A stretch of DNA of 64,000 nucleotides, taken from positions 1,364,001 to 1,428,000 of the forward strand of contig NZ_MTQM01000009.1 of the NCBI RefSeq assembly GCF_001984105.1, read 5' to 3'. The DNA comes from Microbacterium sp. CSI-V (GTDB lineage Bacteria; Actinomycetota; Actinomycetes; Actinomycetales; Microbacteriaceae). A program made the position numbers and the translations under genes. Of the stretch, positions 1 through 8,667 are shown piece after piece. The notes beneath the pieces were generated by a model. It was not told the DNA's origin, did no database searches, and saw only the letters and a program-made list of their open reading frames with translations. The stretch's first letter is position 1; each line of letters opens with the position of its first letter.

Positions 1-56
1 AGGGCGAGCGTCGCGGCGAGCGCGCCGGCGATGCCGAGGGTGATGCGCTGTTTCAT
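1..56 (-). CDS. N-terminus of an exported protein (partial)
   Basis: Only the first 18 codons are inside the window; the gene runs off the left edge. Read on the minus strand from ATG at 56 the peptide begins MKQRITLGIAGALAATLA, which has the positively charged n-region and Ala/Leu-rich h-region of a Sec signal peptide. The mature protein, and therefore the function, is not visible. It is divergent from the DUF1028 gene, so bases 57-216 should hold the promoters of both. No strong Shine-Dalgarno sequence is seen before the ATG. Confidence 0.55.
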   Translation of the reverse strand, partial: MKQRITLGIAGALAATLA

Positions 57-216
57 GTGATGCCAATCGGGTGAGGTGTCCATCATTTAGATGATGTTTC
101 GATCAGTATGTGCAAGCATGGGGGTCGGCACAAGCCCCACCTCGGCGGTGAAACACGATCTTCACAAACCCGCCCGCGGGCCCGCGCCGCGCCTCGTCGA
201 CCCCTCAGGAGCGCCC

Positions 217-870
217 ATGACCTTTACCGTGCTGGCCCGCGACCCCCGCGACGGACTGATCGGCGCGGCCACCGCGAGCCGATCCCTCGCCGTCGGCGCC
301 GGGGTGATCGCGGTCGACCCCGGCGCCGGGGTCGTCGCCAGCCAGGCGTGGACGAATCGCGCGCTGCGCGGGCTGTTGCTCGCCGCGATGCGCGAGGGAC
401 GCTCGGCTGCCGACGCGGTGGCTGCCACTCCGGGATGGGATGACGGGCATGCGCTCCGTCAGGTCGCCGCGCTCGGGTGGTCGGGTGCGGGCGCCGCACG
501 CTCGGGTGCGGACATCACGGCGTGGGCGGGGGACCTCGTGGCCCCCGACGCCGTCTTCATCGGCAACCTCCTCGCCGGACCCGACGTGCTCGCGGCGATG
601 GCCGCGGCGTGGAGGGCGGACGGGCGGGATCTCGCCGATCGGCTGATCGACGTCCTGGCCGCGGGCGAACGGGCCGGAGGCGACGCCCGCGGCCGGCAGA
701 GCGCGGCTGTCCTGGTCGCCTCGCACGACGACGTCGTGCTCGACCTCCGCGTCGACGACCACCCGGACCCCGTGGAGGAACTGTCGCGCCTACGCCGACT
801 CGCTTCGGTCACGCCGGATGCGTCGGCACCGACTCGCGGCGCCGTGGGGGCGCGCCGGCGCTATCCCTGA
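217..870 (+). CDS. DUF1028 family (Ntn-hydrolase-like) protein
   Basis: 217-residue protein of the DUF1028 family, predicted to have an Ntn-hydrolase-like fold; no substrate is established for the family. The typical N-terminus is visible: a DGLIGAA strand (residues 12-18), a Ser-Leu-Ala-Val-Gly stretch in place of the usual SxxxxVG (23-27), then GAGVVASQAWTN (37-48). The family's 'FIGNLL' followed by a helix lies further on. The frame is open upstream to 91, but ATG 217 is preferred because AGGAG sits at a good distance before it and the DUF1028 homology starts there. It ends 49 bases before jetA on the same strand; whether the two are co-transcribed is unclear. Confidence 0.8.
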   Translation: MTFTVLARDPRDGLIGAATASRSLAVGAGVIAVDPGAGVVASQAWTNRALRGLLLAAMREGRSAADAVAATPGWDDGHALRQVAALGWSGAGAARSGADITAWAGDLVAPDAVFIGNLLAGPDVLAAMAAAWRADGRDLADRLIDVLAAGERAGGDARGRQSAAVLVASHDDVVLDLRVDDHPDPVEELSRLRRLASVTPDASAPTRGAVGARRRYP

Positions 871-919
871 AACCGCGTGCGACTCGGGCCCGGGCCGCCC
901 CGCCGGTAGACTCGAGCCA

Positions 920-2395
920 GTGACCACCACCCGCGCCGAAGCCGCTTACCTGCGCTCGGTCACGGCGTTCAAGAACCCGATGCTCGACCTGCTGCACGGG
1001 CGGTTCGCACCGTTCGTCGTGGCCGTGCTGTCGAACGTGTTCTCGCCCGACCGGCCCGCGGTCGCGGTCGCCGACGCGCACGTCGAGGTCGCCGAGGCGA
1101 TGGACGAACTGCGCGCCGCGGGGTACGACACCGACGACGACCGCCGCCTCCCCGCCGGGTCGGCGCGCGACATCTGCCGCGGGTGGGTGCGCGTGGGCTG
1201 GTTGAGCCTGCAGATCGAGGACGACGTCGAGGTGTACCGCCTCTCCGCCCACGCCGTCGGGGCGCTCGAGATCGCCGGGCGCGCGGGCGGCGGGCGCGCA
1301 CGCGTGTCGCGGTCCCGGGTGCGGACGTTGCTCGACGCCGTCGAGCGGCTCGCCCGCGACGCCGAGACCGATCCCGAGCGGCGCCGCGAGGCCCTGCTCG
1401 CCGAGCGGGCGGCCCTGGATGCCGAGATCGCGGCGCTCGACGAGGGCGTCATCGAGCCCCTCGACGACGAGCATCTCCTCGAGGAGGCGGAGAACGTCAT
1501 CCACCTCGCGCGCGAGCTTCCCGCGGACTTCTCCCGCGTCGCCGAGTCGATCGCGGCCATGCAGCGCGACGTCGTCGCGGAGCTCCGGCGCGACGCCCGA
1601 CCGACCGGCGACGTGCTGCGCGAGTACCTCGAACGCGGGCGCCACGTCATGCAGGCCACGCCCGAGGGGCGCGCGTTCCAGGGCGCACTGCGCCTGATCG
1701 GTGACCCCGAGCACATCGACGACCTCACCGACCAGCTGCACGCCGTGCTCACGCAGCCCTTCGCGCGCCTCATGACGATCGAGCAGCGCAGAGAACTGGA
1801 TGCCATCGCCCGCCGCGTCGAGGCGGGTGTGCGAGAGGTGCTCACGGCGCAGCGGCGCGCCTCGCACGTCATCACCGTGCAGGTGAAGACGCACGACCCG
1901 ATCCGCGACCGCCAGGTCGACGACCTGCTCCGCTCGGTCATGGCGGGACTGCACCGGTGGAGCCAGACGAAGGCCCCGGGACGCGTCGAGCCCGTGCGCA
2001 CCCTGCCCCTCGCCGACATCGGCCACCTGCGACGCTCGCTGAGCGACGTCCGCCCGCCCGGCGCCCCCGAACCGCTGTCGACCGAGGCGGCCGACGTCGA
2101 GTTCGTCGACGCGGACACGCGCGCGTGGGGCGGTCCGCACTACGCCGAGCTGGAGGCCTACGTCGAGACCCTCGGCGAGCGCTTCGACCTCGCCGAAGCC
2201 TTCGCGGGCGCCGACGAGTACACGCGCCGCCCCGTCGACCTCGTCGGTCTCCTCGAGATCGCCCACCGCCGCGGACTCACCGAGGGCGACGAGGTCTCGG
2301 TCGTCGAGGCCGTCCGCCCCGACGGCACGACCCGCCGCTTCGCTTTCACGGCGGTCACCGCCGTCCGCCCGACAGAAACGGATGCCGATGACTGA
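920..2395 (+). CDS. jetA: Wadjet protein JetA / MksF-like kleisin (DUF3375)
   Basis: 491-residue DUF3375 protein, the JetA (MksF-like) kleisin subunit of a Wadjet/Mks SMC complex. In characterised Wadjet systems this subunit bridges the JetC ATPase heads during loop extrusion on plasmid DNA. The N-terminal winged-helix part is followed by a long Glu/Arg-rich helical middle, as expected for a kleisin. GTG 920 is chosen because the conserved '[16 protein letters not shown]' segment starts just after it; the open frame upstream is a GC-driven extension. The stop overlaps the start of jetB. Family assignment rests on overall sequence character and on the jetB and jetC neighbours. Confidence 0.85.
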   Translation: MTTTRAEAAYLRSVTAFKNPMLDLLHGRFAPFVVAVLSNVFSPDRPAVAVADAHVEVAEAMDELRAAGYDTDDDRRLPAGSARDICRGWVRVGWLSLQIEDDVEVYRLSAHAVGALEIAGRAGGGRARVSRSRVRTLLDAVERLARDAETDPERRREALLAERAALDAEIAALDEGVIEPLDDEHLLEEAENVIHLARELPADFSRVAESIAAMQRDVVAELRRDARPTGDVLREYLERGRHVMQATPEGRAFQGALRLIGDPEHIDDLTDQLHAVLTQPFARLMTIEQRRELDAIARRVEAGVREVLTAQRRASHVITVQVKTHDPIRDRQVDDLLRSVMAGLHRWSQTKAPGRVEPVRTLPLADIGHLRRSLSDVRPPGAPEPLSTEAADVEFVDADTRAWGGPHYAELEAYVETLGERFDLAEAFAGADEYTRRPVDLVGLLEIAHRRGLTEGDEVSVVEAVRPDGTTRRFAFTAVTAVRPTETDADD

Positions 2396-3122
2396 CGTCG
2401 ACACGTCCGCCCCCACCGTCACCGCCCCCGACGACGACACCCCCGCCTTCATCGCCCCCGTCGCGATGGAGAGCGATCCCGACGCGCTGTTCGCCGGGGA
2501 TCGCGGCATCCTGGATGCCGATGTGCGACGCGTCCTCGTGCGGATCCTGCAGCGCCGGTTCCTGCTCGCCGAGAGCTCCCCCGCCGAGTGGAAGCTGCTG
2601 CTGGAGCACCAGCAGATGATCGAGTCGCGCCTCAACGACCTGTTCGTGCGGCTCGTCGTCGACCACGATCGGGGCGTGGCGTACAAGGAGCAGGTCCGCA
2701 GCGACGAGGTGGACGTGCCGATCCTGCTCAAGGACGAGGCGTACTCGCGCGCCGAGACGCTCGTGCTCGTGTACCTGCGCACGGTGTTCCAGCGCGAGAC
2801 GACCGCGGGGGCTCCGTCGGCCCGCGTCGACGTCGAAGAGGTCGAGCAGACGGTCCTCACGTACTTCGCCGAGTCCGACGGCACGCGCGCGAGCCAGCAG
2901 CGGGCGGTGCGCACCGCGATCGCGCGCCTCGACCGCGAGGGCATCATCGAGGAGGAATCCGAGGGCCGGTACCGGATCGGTCCGCTCATCGAGATCGTCC
3001 TCAGCGCCGAGGTGCTGCGCGAGCTGCAGCGATGGCTCGAGGAGCAGACGACGGATGCCGAGCCCACGCCCTCCGACGAGATCGAGGCCGTGGCATCCCT
3101 TCCCGAGGAGCAGACCGCATGA
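2388..3122 (+). CDS. jetB: Wadjet protein JetB / MksE-like (DUF4194)
   Basis: 244-residue DUF4194 protein, the JetB/MksE-like KITE subunit that pairs with the JetA kleisin. After an acidic low-complexity N-terminus of about 40 residues there is a winged-helix domain. It includes the '[18 protein letters not shown]' helix region, the '[10 protein letters not shown]' helix, and a C-terminal '[14 protein letters not shown]...[10 protein letters not shown]' wing typical of the family. ATG 2388 overlaps the jetA stop; ATG 2382 in the same frame is an equally possible start. The stop overlaps the jetC start as ATGA, so jetA-jetB-jetC are translationally coupled and probably made in fixed ratio. Confidence 0.85.
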   Translation: MTDVDTSAPTVTAPDDDTPAFIAPVAMESDPDALFAGDRGILDADVRRVLVRILQRRFLLAESSPAEWKLLLEHQQMIESRLNDLFVRLVVDHDRGVAYKEQVRSDEVDVPILLKDEAYSRAETLVLVYLRTVFQRETTAGAPSARVDVEEVEQTVLTYFAESDGTRASQQRAVRTAIARLDREGIIEEESEGRYRIGPLIEIVLSAEVLRELQRWLEEQTTDAEPTPSDEIEAVASLPEEQTA

Positions 3123-6100
3123 CGATGCTCGAGACCCTGTTCGGCCTGATCCCCGCCGCGTCGCGCGGGCAGCAGTGGGTCGCCGACGAACTCCAGCTCA
3201 TCAACTGGGGCGGCTACGACGGCGAGCACCGCGTGCGCTTCGCCCCCACCGCGACGCTCCTGTGCGGCGGGTCGGGTTCCGGGAAGTCGACGCTGATGGA
3301 CGCGTACGTCGCGCTGATGATGCCGCACACGACCCCGTTCAACGGCGCGTCCAACGGCGCGGTGGTCGGCCGCCCGCGCGGGCAGGAGCAGCGCAACATC
3401 CTGTCGTACGGCCGCGGCAAGCTCGACGAGTCGCGCACCGACGAGGGCACGAAGGTCCGTGTGCTGCGCGGCGACGGCACCGACACGTGGACCGCGATCG
3501 CGATGACGTGGGTCGACCACGACGGCGCCCGCTTCACCGCAGTGCGCGCCTGGTACATCCCCGCGGCCGCGCGCGTGCTCGACGACGCCGTGAAGGTGCG
3601 CGGCACGATCCACGGCGCGTTCGACCTGCGCGGGCTCGAACGGGCGGCATCCCAGCACCTCTCCGACTCCGCGGTCCGCGCGACCGGACTCGACACCCTC
3701 GCGACCGACCGCGAGTTCTCGGCGCGGCTGCACGCGGTGCTGGGGATCGGCGCCGCCGGGTCGGGCGCGAAGGCCATGAGCCTGCTCGCCCGCATCCAGG
3801 CGGGCCAGCAGATCACCACCGTCGACGACCTGTACAAGCGCATGGTCCTGGAGGAGCCCGAGACCCTCGCGACCGCCGAAGCCGTCGTCGCCCACTTCGA
3901 CGGCCTCGAGTCGACCCGCACGCGCATGCTCGAAGCGCGCCAGCAGGTGCGGGCGCTGCAGCCGATCCGCACCATCAAGACCCGCATCGACGACGCCGCC
4001 GAGCGCGTGCGCATCATCGACGCGCTCGGACGCTTCGGCGATCCCTCCTCCCGCGCGTCGTTGTGGCGCGCGCAGCGCCGCATCGACCTGCTCGGCGCCG
4101 TCGAGGACGAGCTGCGCGAGCGGACGCACGCCACCGACGCGCTCGTACGCGAGCGACAGGCGCTCGCCGATGCCGCGGAAGCCGAGCGCGACGGCCTCGG
4201 CGATGTCCTCCGCGCCGCGGGCGGCGACCGGCTCGACGCCGCCCAGCGCGAGCTCCGCGGGCTCGAACGCCGCCGCGCCGGGATGCAGCGCGACCGCGAC
4301 CGGTTCGACGCCGCGCTCGCAACGCTCGGCACCGAGGTCGCCGACGCGAAGGGCTTCGCGGCGCTCACCGGCGAGGCACGCCGGACCCTCGGCGACACGG
4401 ATGCCAAGTCCGCCGTCCGCGACGCGTTCGTCGCCGCGAGCAGCCGGCACACGGCCCTGCGCCAGCAGCTCGCGACTCTCGAGGCGGAGCACCGCCGCAC
4501 GCAGACCCGCGACGACAACATCCCGCCGCGCCTGCACGAGGCGCGCGAGGCCCTGGCGGAGGCGGCGGGCCTCACCGCGGCCGAGCTGCCGTTCGTCGCC
4601 GAGCTCGTCGACGTCCGCACCGAGTTCGAGCCGTGGCGCGGGGCGTTCACGCTCGCCCTCGGCGGTTTCGCGACGACGATCCTCGTCGACACCGCGCACC
4701 TGGCATCCTTCCGCGCCGCGATCGACGGCGTGCGCCTGTCGGAGCGTCTGCGGTTCGAGGGCGTGACGACCGCTCTCCCCGAGCGCACGGGCCTCGACCC
4801 CGCGACCCTCCCCGGCCGTCTCGATTACCGCCCCTCCCCCTTCACCGGCTGGCTGCAGGACCGGCTCGAGCAGCAGTTCGCGTTCGTCTGCGTGGATGCC
4901 GCCCGCGAGCTGTCGCAGCACCGCCTCGCGCTCACGATCGCCGGTCAGACGAGCCAGGGCTCCCGCGGCGCGCACGGCGGTTCGATCCGCCAGAGCATCC
5001 TCGGGTTCTCCAGCCGGGTGCGGCTCACCGAGCTCGGCGACGAGATCGCGAACGTCCGCCGTGACCTCGACCGGGCGAAGACCGCCGTCGATGAGGCGGC
5101 CGCCGCGCTCGACGCGTTCGACGACCGCCGCAGCGCCCTCGAGAAGATCGCCGATCTCACGTGGGAGCAGGTCGACACGGCATCCGTGGATCGTGAGATC
5201 GAGCGCTGGAACGAAACCCTCACGGAGATCACGGCCGGAAACCCGCGCATCGCCGAACTGCAGGAGCAGATCTCGGGCACCCGCGCCCGCGCCGCGCGTC
5301 TCCGCGAGGAGATCGGCAGCGCCAAGGCGGAGCAGCAGCGCCTCTCCGCCCGGTGGGCCGAAGTGACCGACGAGGTGGATGCCGCCCATGTGCGTCTCGA
5401 GGAGGCCGAGGACGCCGGGCTCACGCTCACCGACGACGAAGCTGCGTACCTCGACGCGCTGTTCGTCGCGCCCACGGACGACGCGGCGTCGCCGTCGCAG
5501 CGTCTCGCGCGCTTCGACGCCGCGCTCGAGTCGGCATCCAAGCGTCTCCTGGAAGACCAGCGGGCCGCGCAGGAGACCTGGGGCGAGCAGCGCGAGAGCC
5601 TGCGTCGCACCCTCACCGCGTTCATCGACCGGTGGCCGAGCCCGAACCTGCTCGCCGACCCCGACGAATCGCTCGGCGACTTCGAGCGGATGCTCGCCGA
5701 CCTCGAGGCCAGCGGCCTGCACGAGCTGGAGGCGGAGTGGCGCGACAGCCTGCTGCGCCTCTCGGGCAACGACCTCACCAACCTCGACGCGTCCCTCACC
5801 CGGGCGCTGCGCGAGATCCGCGACCGCATCGCACCGATCAACGACATCATGCGCGACCTGCCGTTCTACGACGACGAGCACCGCCTGCAGATCGTGCCCC
5901 GCGAGAGCCAGTCCGAGGTGCGGCGGCGGTTCCGCCGCGAGCTGCGCGACGTCCGCGCCGCCATCGACGCGGCCTCCACCGACGAGGAGCGCGAGGCCGT
6001 GTACGGCCGGATGGCGCGGCTCATCGGCCGCATCCGGCCCACCGCGCCCGACTTCGCCGACCTCGTCGACGTCCGCAACCACGTGCGGGTCAGCGCCGAG

Positions 6101-6466
6101 CGCTTCCGCGCCGCGACCGGCGAGCACGTCGCCCTGTACGACCACATCGGCGAGAAGTCCGGCGGCGAATCGCAGGAGCTCATCGCGTTCATCGTCGGCG
6201 CGGCCCTGCGTTATCAGCTCGGGGATGCCGGCGCCGAGCGTCCGCGCTACGCCCCGGTGTTCCTCGACGAGGCGCTCATCAAGGCCGACGCGCACTTCAC
6301 CAAGCGGGCGATCGGCGCCTGGCGCGGCCTCGGGTTCCAGCTGGTCATCGGGGCGCCGAACGACAAGTACAGCGCGATCGAGCCGCACGTGGACGTCGAG
6401 TACGACATCCTCAAGGACACCCGAGGGCGGTCGTGGGCGAAGGCGAAGGTGGCGCTGCCGGCCTGA
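3119..6466 (+). CDS. jetC: Wadjet SMC-like ATPase JetC / MksB
   Basis: 1115-residue SMC/MukB-like ATPase. Walker A (GGSGSGKST) is at residues 50-58, followed by 'LMDAY'. Two long Arg/Glu/Ala-rich coiled-coil arms flank a central hinge near '[15 protein letters not shown]'. The C-terminal head carries the 'EKSGGESQE' signature and Walker B '[13 protein letters not shown]'. This is the motor that would extrude DNA loops with JetA and JetB. It overlaps jetB by ATGA. No jetD (DUF3322/DUF2220 nuclease) follows: the next 130 bases are non-coding and then a minus-strand gene begins. The set is therefore JetABC only in this window, compatible with either an incomplete defence system or an MksBEF-type condensin. 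Confidence 0.88.
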   Translation: MTMLETLFGLIPAASRGQQWVADELQLINWGGYDGEHRVRFAPTATLLCGGSGSGKSTLMDAYVALMMPHTTPFNGASNGAVVGRPRGQEQRNILSYGRGKLDESRTDEGTKVRVLRGDGTDTWTAIAMTWVDHDGARFTAVRAWYIPAAARVLDDAVKVRGTIHGAFDLRGLERAASQHLSDSAVRATGLDTLATDREFSARLHAVLGIGAAGSGAKAMSLLARIQAGQQITTVDDLYKRMVLEEPETLATAEAVVAHFDGLESTRTRMLEARQQVRALQPIRTIKTRIDDAAERVRIIDALGRFGDPSSRASLWRAQRRIDLLGAVEDELRERTHATDALVRERQALADAAEAERDGLGDVLRAAGGDRLDAAQRELRGLERRRAGMQRDRDRFDAALATLGTEVADAKGFAALTGEARRTLGDTDAKSAVRDAFVAASSRHTALRQQLATLEAEHRRTQTRDDNIPPRLHEAREALAEAAGLTAAELPFVAELVDVRTEFEPWRGAFTLALGGFATTILVDTAHLASFRAAIDGVRLSERLRFEGVTTALPERTGLDPATLPGRLDYRPSPFTGWLQDRLEQQFAFVCVDAARELSQHRLALTIAGQTSQGSRGAHGGSIRQSILGFSSRVRLTELGDEIANVRRDLDRAKTAVDEAAAALDAFDDRRSALEKIADLTWEQVDTASVDREIERWNETLTEITAGNPRIAELQEQISGTRARAARLREEIGSAKAEQQRLSARWAEVTDEVDAAHVRLEEAEDAGLTLTDDEAAYLDALFVAPTDDAASPSQRLARFDAALESASKRLLEDQRAAQETWGEQRESLRRTLTAFIDRWPSPNLLADPDESLGDFERMLADLEASGLHELEAEWRDSLLRLSGNDLTNLDASLTRALREIRDRIAPINDIMRDLPFYDDEHRLQIVPRESQSEVRRRFRRELRDVRAAIDAASTDEEREAVYGRMARLIGRIRPTAPDFADLVDVRNHVRVSAERFRAATGEHVALYDHIGEKSGGESQELIAFIVGAALRYQLGDAGAERPRYAPVFLDEALIKADAHFTKRAIGAWRGLGFQLVIGAPNDKYSAIEPHVDVEYDILKDTRGRSWAKAKVALPA

Positions 6467-6529
6467 CCGCGGGGGTGCGCGGAGCTTCCGGGCGGGAGTT
6501 CAGCGCCCGCGCAGCCTCCGCGATCCGCA

Positions 6530-6567
6530 CAACCTCAGCCCGGGTCGGGGTACCTCGACTGAGGTTG
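6530..6567. repeat. Imperfect-loop hairpin and intergenic repeat copy
   Basis: A perfect 9-bp inverted repeat CAACCTCAG / CTGAGGTTG is separated by 20 bases, 64 bases after the jetC stop. Its left side is part of a 17-base sequence (6521-6537, CGATCCGCACAACCTCA) that recurs exactly at 57529-57545, also just after a gene. It lacks a T-run and the loop is long, so it is a weak terminator candidate; a dispersed intergenic repeat is the alternative. Confidence 0.4.
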
Positions 6568-6596
6568 CTCGAATCTCGGACGGCGCGTCGGTGCCC

Positions 6597-6911
6597 TCAC
6601 ACCGCCACGAGCGCCCTCGCACTCTCGGCGGGGGCCGGTGCGGCCTGCCCGATGACATCCCCGAGCCGCCGCCGCCCGAGCGACGGGTCCGCGGCGACGC
6701 GCGGGGCCAGCGCTCGCACCAGGACGACCGCGGGCGGCGTCGGCGCCGTCGTGGGAGCGAGCGCGCGGTCGATGGCATCCAACGCCCCGAGGAGTCGCTC
6801 GTCGTGGCACCGAGCGTCGGCGGCCGCGATCCAATCCAGCAGTTCGGTAAGGGTCCAATCGAGGGAGACTGGACTCTCAAGATCGACGTCTCGTCGGGTT
6901 TCGCGGCTCAT
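6597..6911 (-). CDS. Hypothetical small helical protein
   Basis: 104-residue protein of unknown function lying where jetD would be expected, but on the opposite strand and with no JetD features. Codon choice in the C-terminal two thirds is typical of real genes here (GC-rich third positions, 'GCG TTG GAT GCC ATC GAC'), while the first 25 codons are more AT-rich. Predicted helices include 'LTELLDWIAAADARCHDERLL' shortened, and an Ala/Pro-rich linker precedes a second helical part. ATG 6911 is chosen; an in-frame GTG at 6986 is possible but would nearly abut the tetR stop. No recognisable domain. Confidence 0.5.
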   Translation of the reverse strand: MSRETRRDVDLESPVSLDWTLTELLDWIAAADARCHDERLLGALDAIDRALAPTTAPTPPAVVLVRALAPRVAADPSLGRRRLGDVIGQAAPAPAESARALVAV

Positions 6912-6990
6912 TGGACCAGAATGACCCTCGAATGCAGGCACCGAAAGAGCCAATCTCCACCCTGTGGCCTCAACCGAAGGGCGCACCGGT

Positions 6991-7662
6991 TCAGCCGCCC
7001 TGCGTCCCCAGGACGAGATCGAAGACCATGCGCTCCCACACGCGTCCGGCCCTAACGAGGGCGTCGTGGGCCGCGGCGGGATCGTCGGAGTGCAGCACGG
7101 CGGCCGTCGTCTTGAGTCCGTCGAACCCCCCGACCACCACCGTCGCCACCGCTTCGGCGTCGATACCCTGCCGACCCGCCGCGGCGTCCCGCACGACCTC
7201 GGCGACGACGTCGATCCACCGCCGCGTGAGCGAGGCCGCGAACGCGCGCGTCTCGTCCTGATCGGCGAGGGCCCAGGTCAGACGGGAGATGACCCAGGCA
7301 TCCGGGTCGCCGTCGTGCAGCGCCAGCACGGCCGGCAACAGGGCGCGCAGCCGGGGCTCGCCGGGCTCGACCGAGTCGAGCGCGACCCGCACGTCGGTGA
7401 CCCACCGCTCGTGGCGCGCGGCGAGGACCGCGACCGCGAGCGCCTCCTTGCTGTCGAAGTGGAAGTAGACCGATCCCTTCGACAGCCCGCTCGCCTCGAC
7501 GATGTCGGCCATGCGGGCACGGTCGTAGCCCAGACGGGCGAAGACCGTCGCGGCGGCGTCGATGATCCCGTCCCGGGACGCCGCCCCCTGGGAGGTGCGA
7601 CCACGGGGGCGGCCGACGCGACGCGGGGGCGCGTCGGGGGCTTCGTCTGGACGCGAGGTCAT
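6991..7662 (-). CDS. TetR family transcriptional regulator
   Basis: 223-residue TetR repressor. After a basic, Pro/Arg-rich N-terminus of about 25 residues comes the classic helix-turn-helix region (about residues 30-76) with 'FARLGYDRARMADIVEASGLSKGSVYFHFDSKEAL'-type spacing of conserved positions. The C-terminal ligand domain is of the generic TetR type with 'GGFDGLKTTAAVL' near the end. It is divergent from an SDR oxidoreductase across a 58-base AT-rich gap, so it most likely represses itself and the SDR gene. The ligand is unknown. Confidence 0.88.
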   Translation of the reverse strand: MTSRPDEAPDAPPRRVGRPRGRTSQGAASRDGIIDAAATVFARLGYDRARMADIVEASGLSKGSVYFHFDSKEALAVAVLAARHERWVTDVRVALDSVEPGEPRLRALLPAVLALHDGDPDAWVISRLTWALADQDETRAFAASLTRRWIDVVAEVVRDAAAGRQGIDAEAVATVVVGGFDGLKTTAAVLHSDDPAAAHDALVRAGRVWERMVFDLVLGTQGG

Positions 7663-7720
7663 CCAAACAGTATAGTTCCGAGTTATATAGACCGACTGGT
7701 TTGTTTAATTAGGAGACAAC
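7663..7720. promoter_or_regulatory. Divergent tetR/SDR promoter-operator region
   Basis: 58 bases much richer in A+T than the surroundings separate the TetR start (7662) from the SDR start (7721). They contain TATA-like stretches (TTATATAG) suited to -10 elements. Imperfect inverted ends AAACAGT (7665-7671) and ACTGGTTT (7695-7702) could form a TetR operator. TTAGGAG at 7709-7715 is the SDR ribosome-binding site. Boundaries of the operator are inferred. Confidence 0.55.
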
Positions 7721-8512
7721 ATGCGCAGCATTGGCCGCGGAACCACCACCCTCGTCACGGGCGCCTCCTCGGGCATCGGACGCGCCTTCGCCGAACGGAT
7801 CGCCGCGGACGGCGGAGACCTCGTCCTGGTCGCGCGCAGCGCGGACGCCCTGACGGCCCTGGCGGACGATCTCGCGCAGACGCACGGCATCCGGGCCGTC
7901 GCGATCGCCCACGATCTGGACGCGCTGGGAGCTGCCGCGGCCCTCGCCGAGCGACTGCACGCCGAGGGCCTGCGGATCGACGCCCTCATCAACAACGCCG
8001 GCCTCGGCATCCACGGGGATCTCGCCACCCAGCCGCTCGCCTCGATCACGACGCAGGTCACCGTCAATGTCACGAGCCTCACCGAGCTCACCGCCCTCCT
8101 GCTCCCGGGCATGCTCGACCGCCGGCGGGGCGCTGTCGTCAACGTCGCCAGCACGGCCGCGTTCCAGCCCCTGCCCCACATGTCGGTCTACGGCGCGACG
8201 AAGGCCTACGTCCTGTCGTTCTCGCGCGCGCTGTGGCGCGAGACGCGCGGCACCGGAGTCGACGTCGTGGCCATCTGCCCCGGTGCGACTGCGACGCCCT
8301 TCTTCGCGACCGCGGGCGACGACGCCTCGTTCGGTCCGCGGCGCACACCCGACGGTGTGGTGGACAGGGCCCTGCGCGGCCTCCGACGCGGCCGGCCCAC
8401 CGTCATCGACGGCGCAGCGAACGCGTTCTCGTCGCGCCTGGCCGCCGTGCTCCCCGAACGCGTCGCGATCGCTGTCGCCGAGCGGGCCATGCGCCCGTCG
8501 CGTCGCGCCTGA
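7721..8512 (+). CDS. SDR family NAD(P)-dependent oxidoreductase
   Basis: 263-residue classical short-chain dehydrogenase. It shows the cofactor motif TGASSGIG (residues 13-20), NNAG (91-94), a catalytic Ser in 'NVAST' (Ser144), and YxxxK as Tyr157-Lys161. Arg39 after the second strand ('VARS') suggests NADP(H) preference. The C-terminal part resembles the DltE/YqjQ-like SDRs with a short hydrophobic tail region. It is divergent from the TetR gene and is the probable target of that repressor. The substrate cannot be read from the sequence. Confidence 0.88.
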   Translation: MRSIGRGTTTLVTGASSGIGRAFAERIAADGGDLVLVARSADALTALADDLAQTHGIRAVAIAHDLDALGAAAALAERLHAEGLRIDALINNAGLGIHGDLATQPLASITTQVTVNVTSLTELTALLLPGMLDRRRGAVVNVASTAAFQPLPHMSVYGATKAYVLSFSRALWRETRGTGVDVVAICPGATATPFFATAGDDASFGPRRTPDGVVDRALRGLRRGRPTVIDGAANAFSSRLAAVLPERVAIAVAERAMRPSRRA

Positions 8513-8667
8513 CCGCGGCGCTCGCTCGGCCTCGGCGTCCCGTGCCGCCACGCGGAGGGCGCCCGGACCGCACCCGCTCGCCGCACGCCGACAGCGAACG
8601 CGGCCTCGGGAATTCTGTGACCGCTCTCTACGCTGTGTGCTGAGGGCACGGTGGAAGGCGGCTGGGG

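Noticed and set aside
809..6388. A 1859-codon open frame on the minus strand opposite jetABC
   Set aside because: Its sequence is full of Arg, Gly and Ala repeats typical of antisense frames in GC-rich DNA, while jetA, jetB and jetC on the plus strand have clear family motifs.
6530..6567. Hairpin after jetC as a strong intrinsic terminator
   Set aside because: Nine-base stem with a 20-base loop and no T-run is too weak compared with the clear terminators elsewhere in the window; kept as a repeat.
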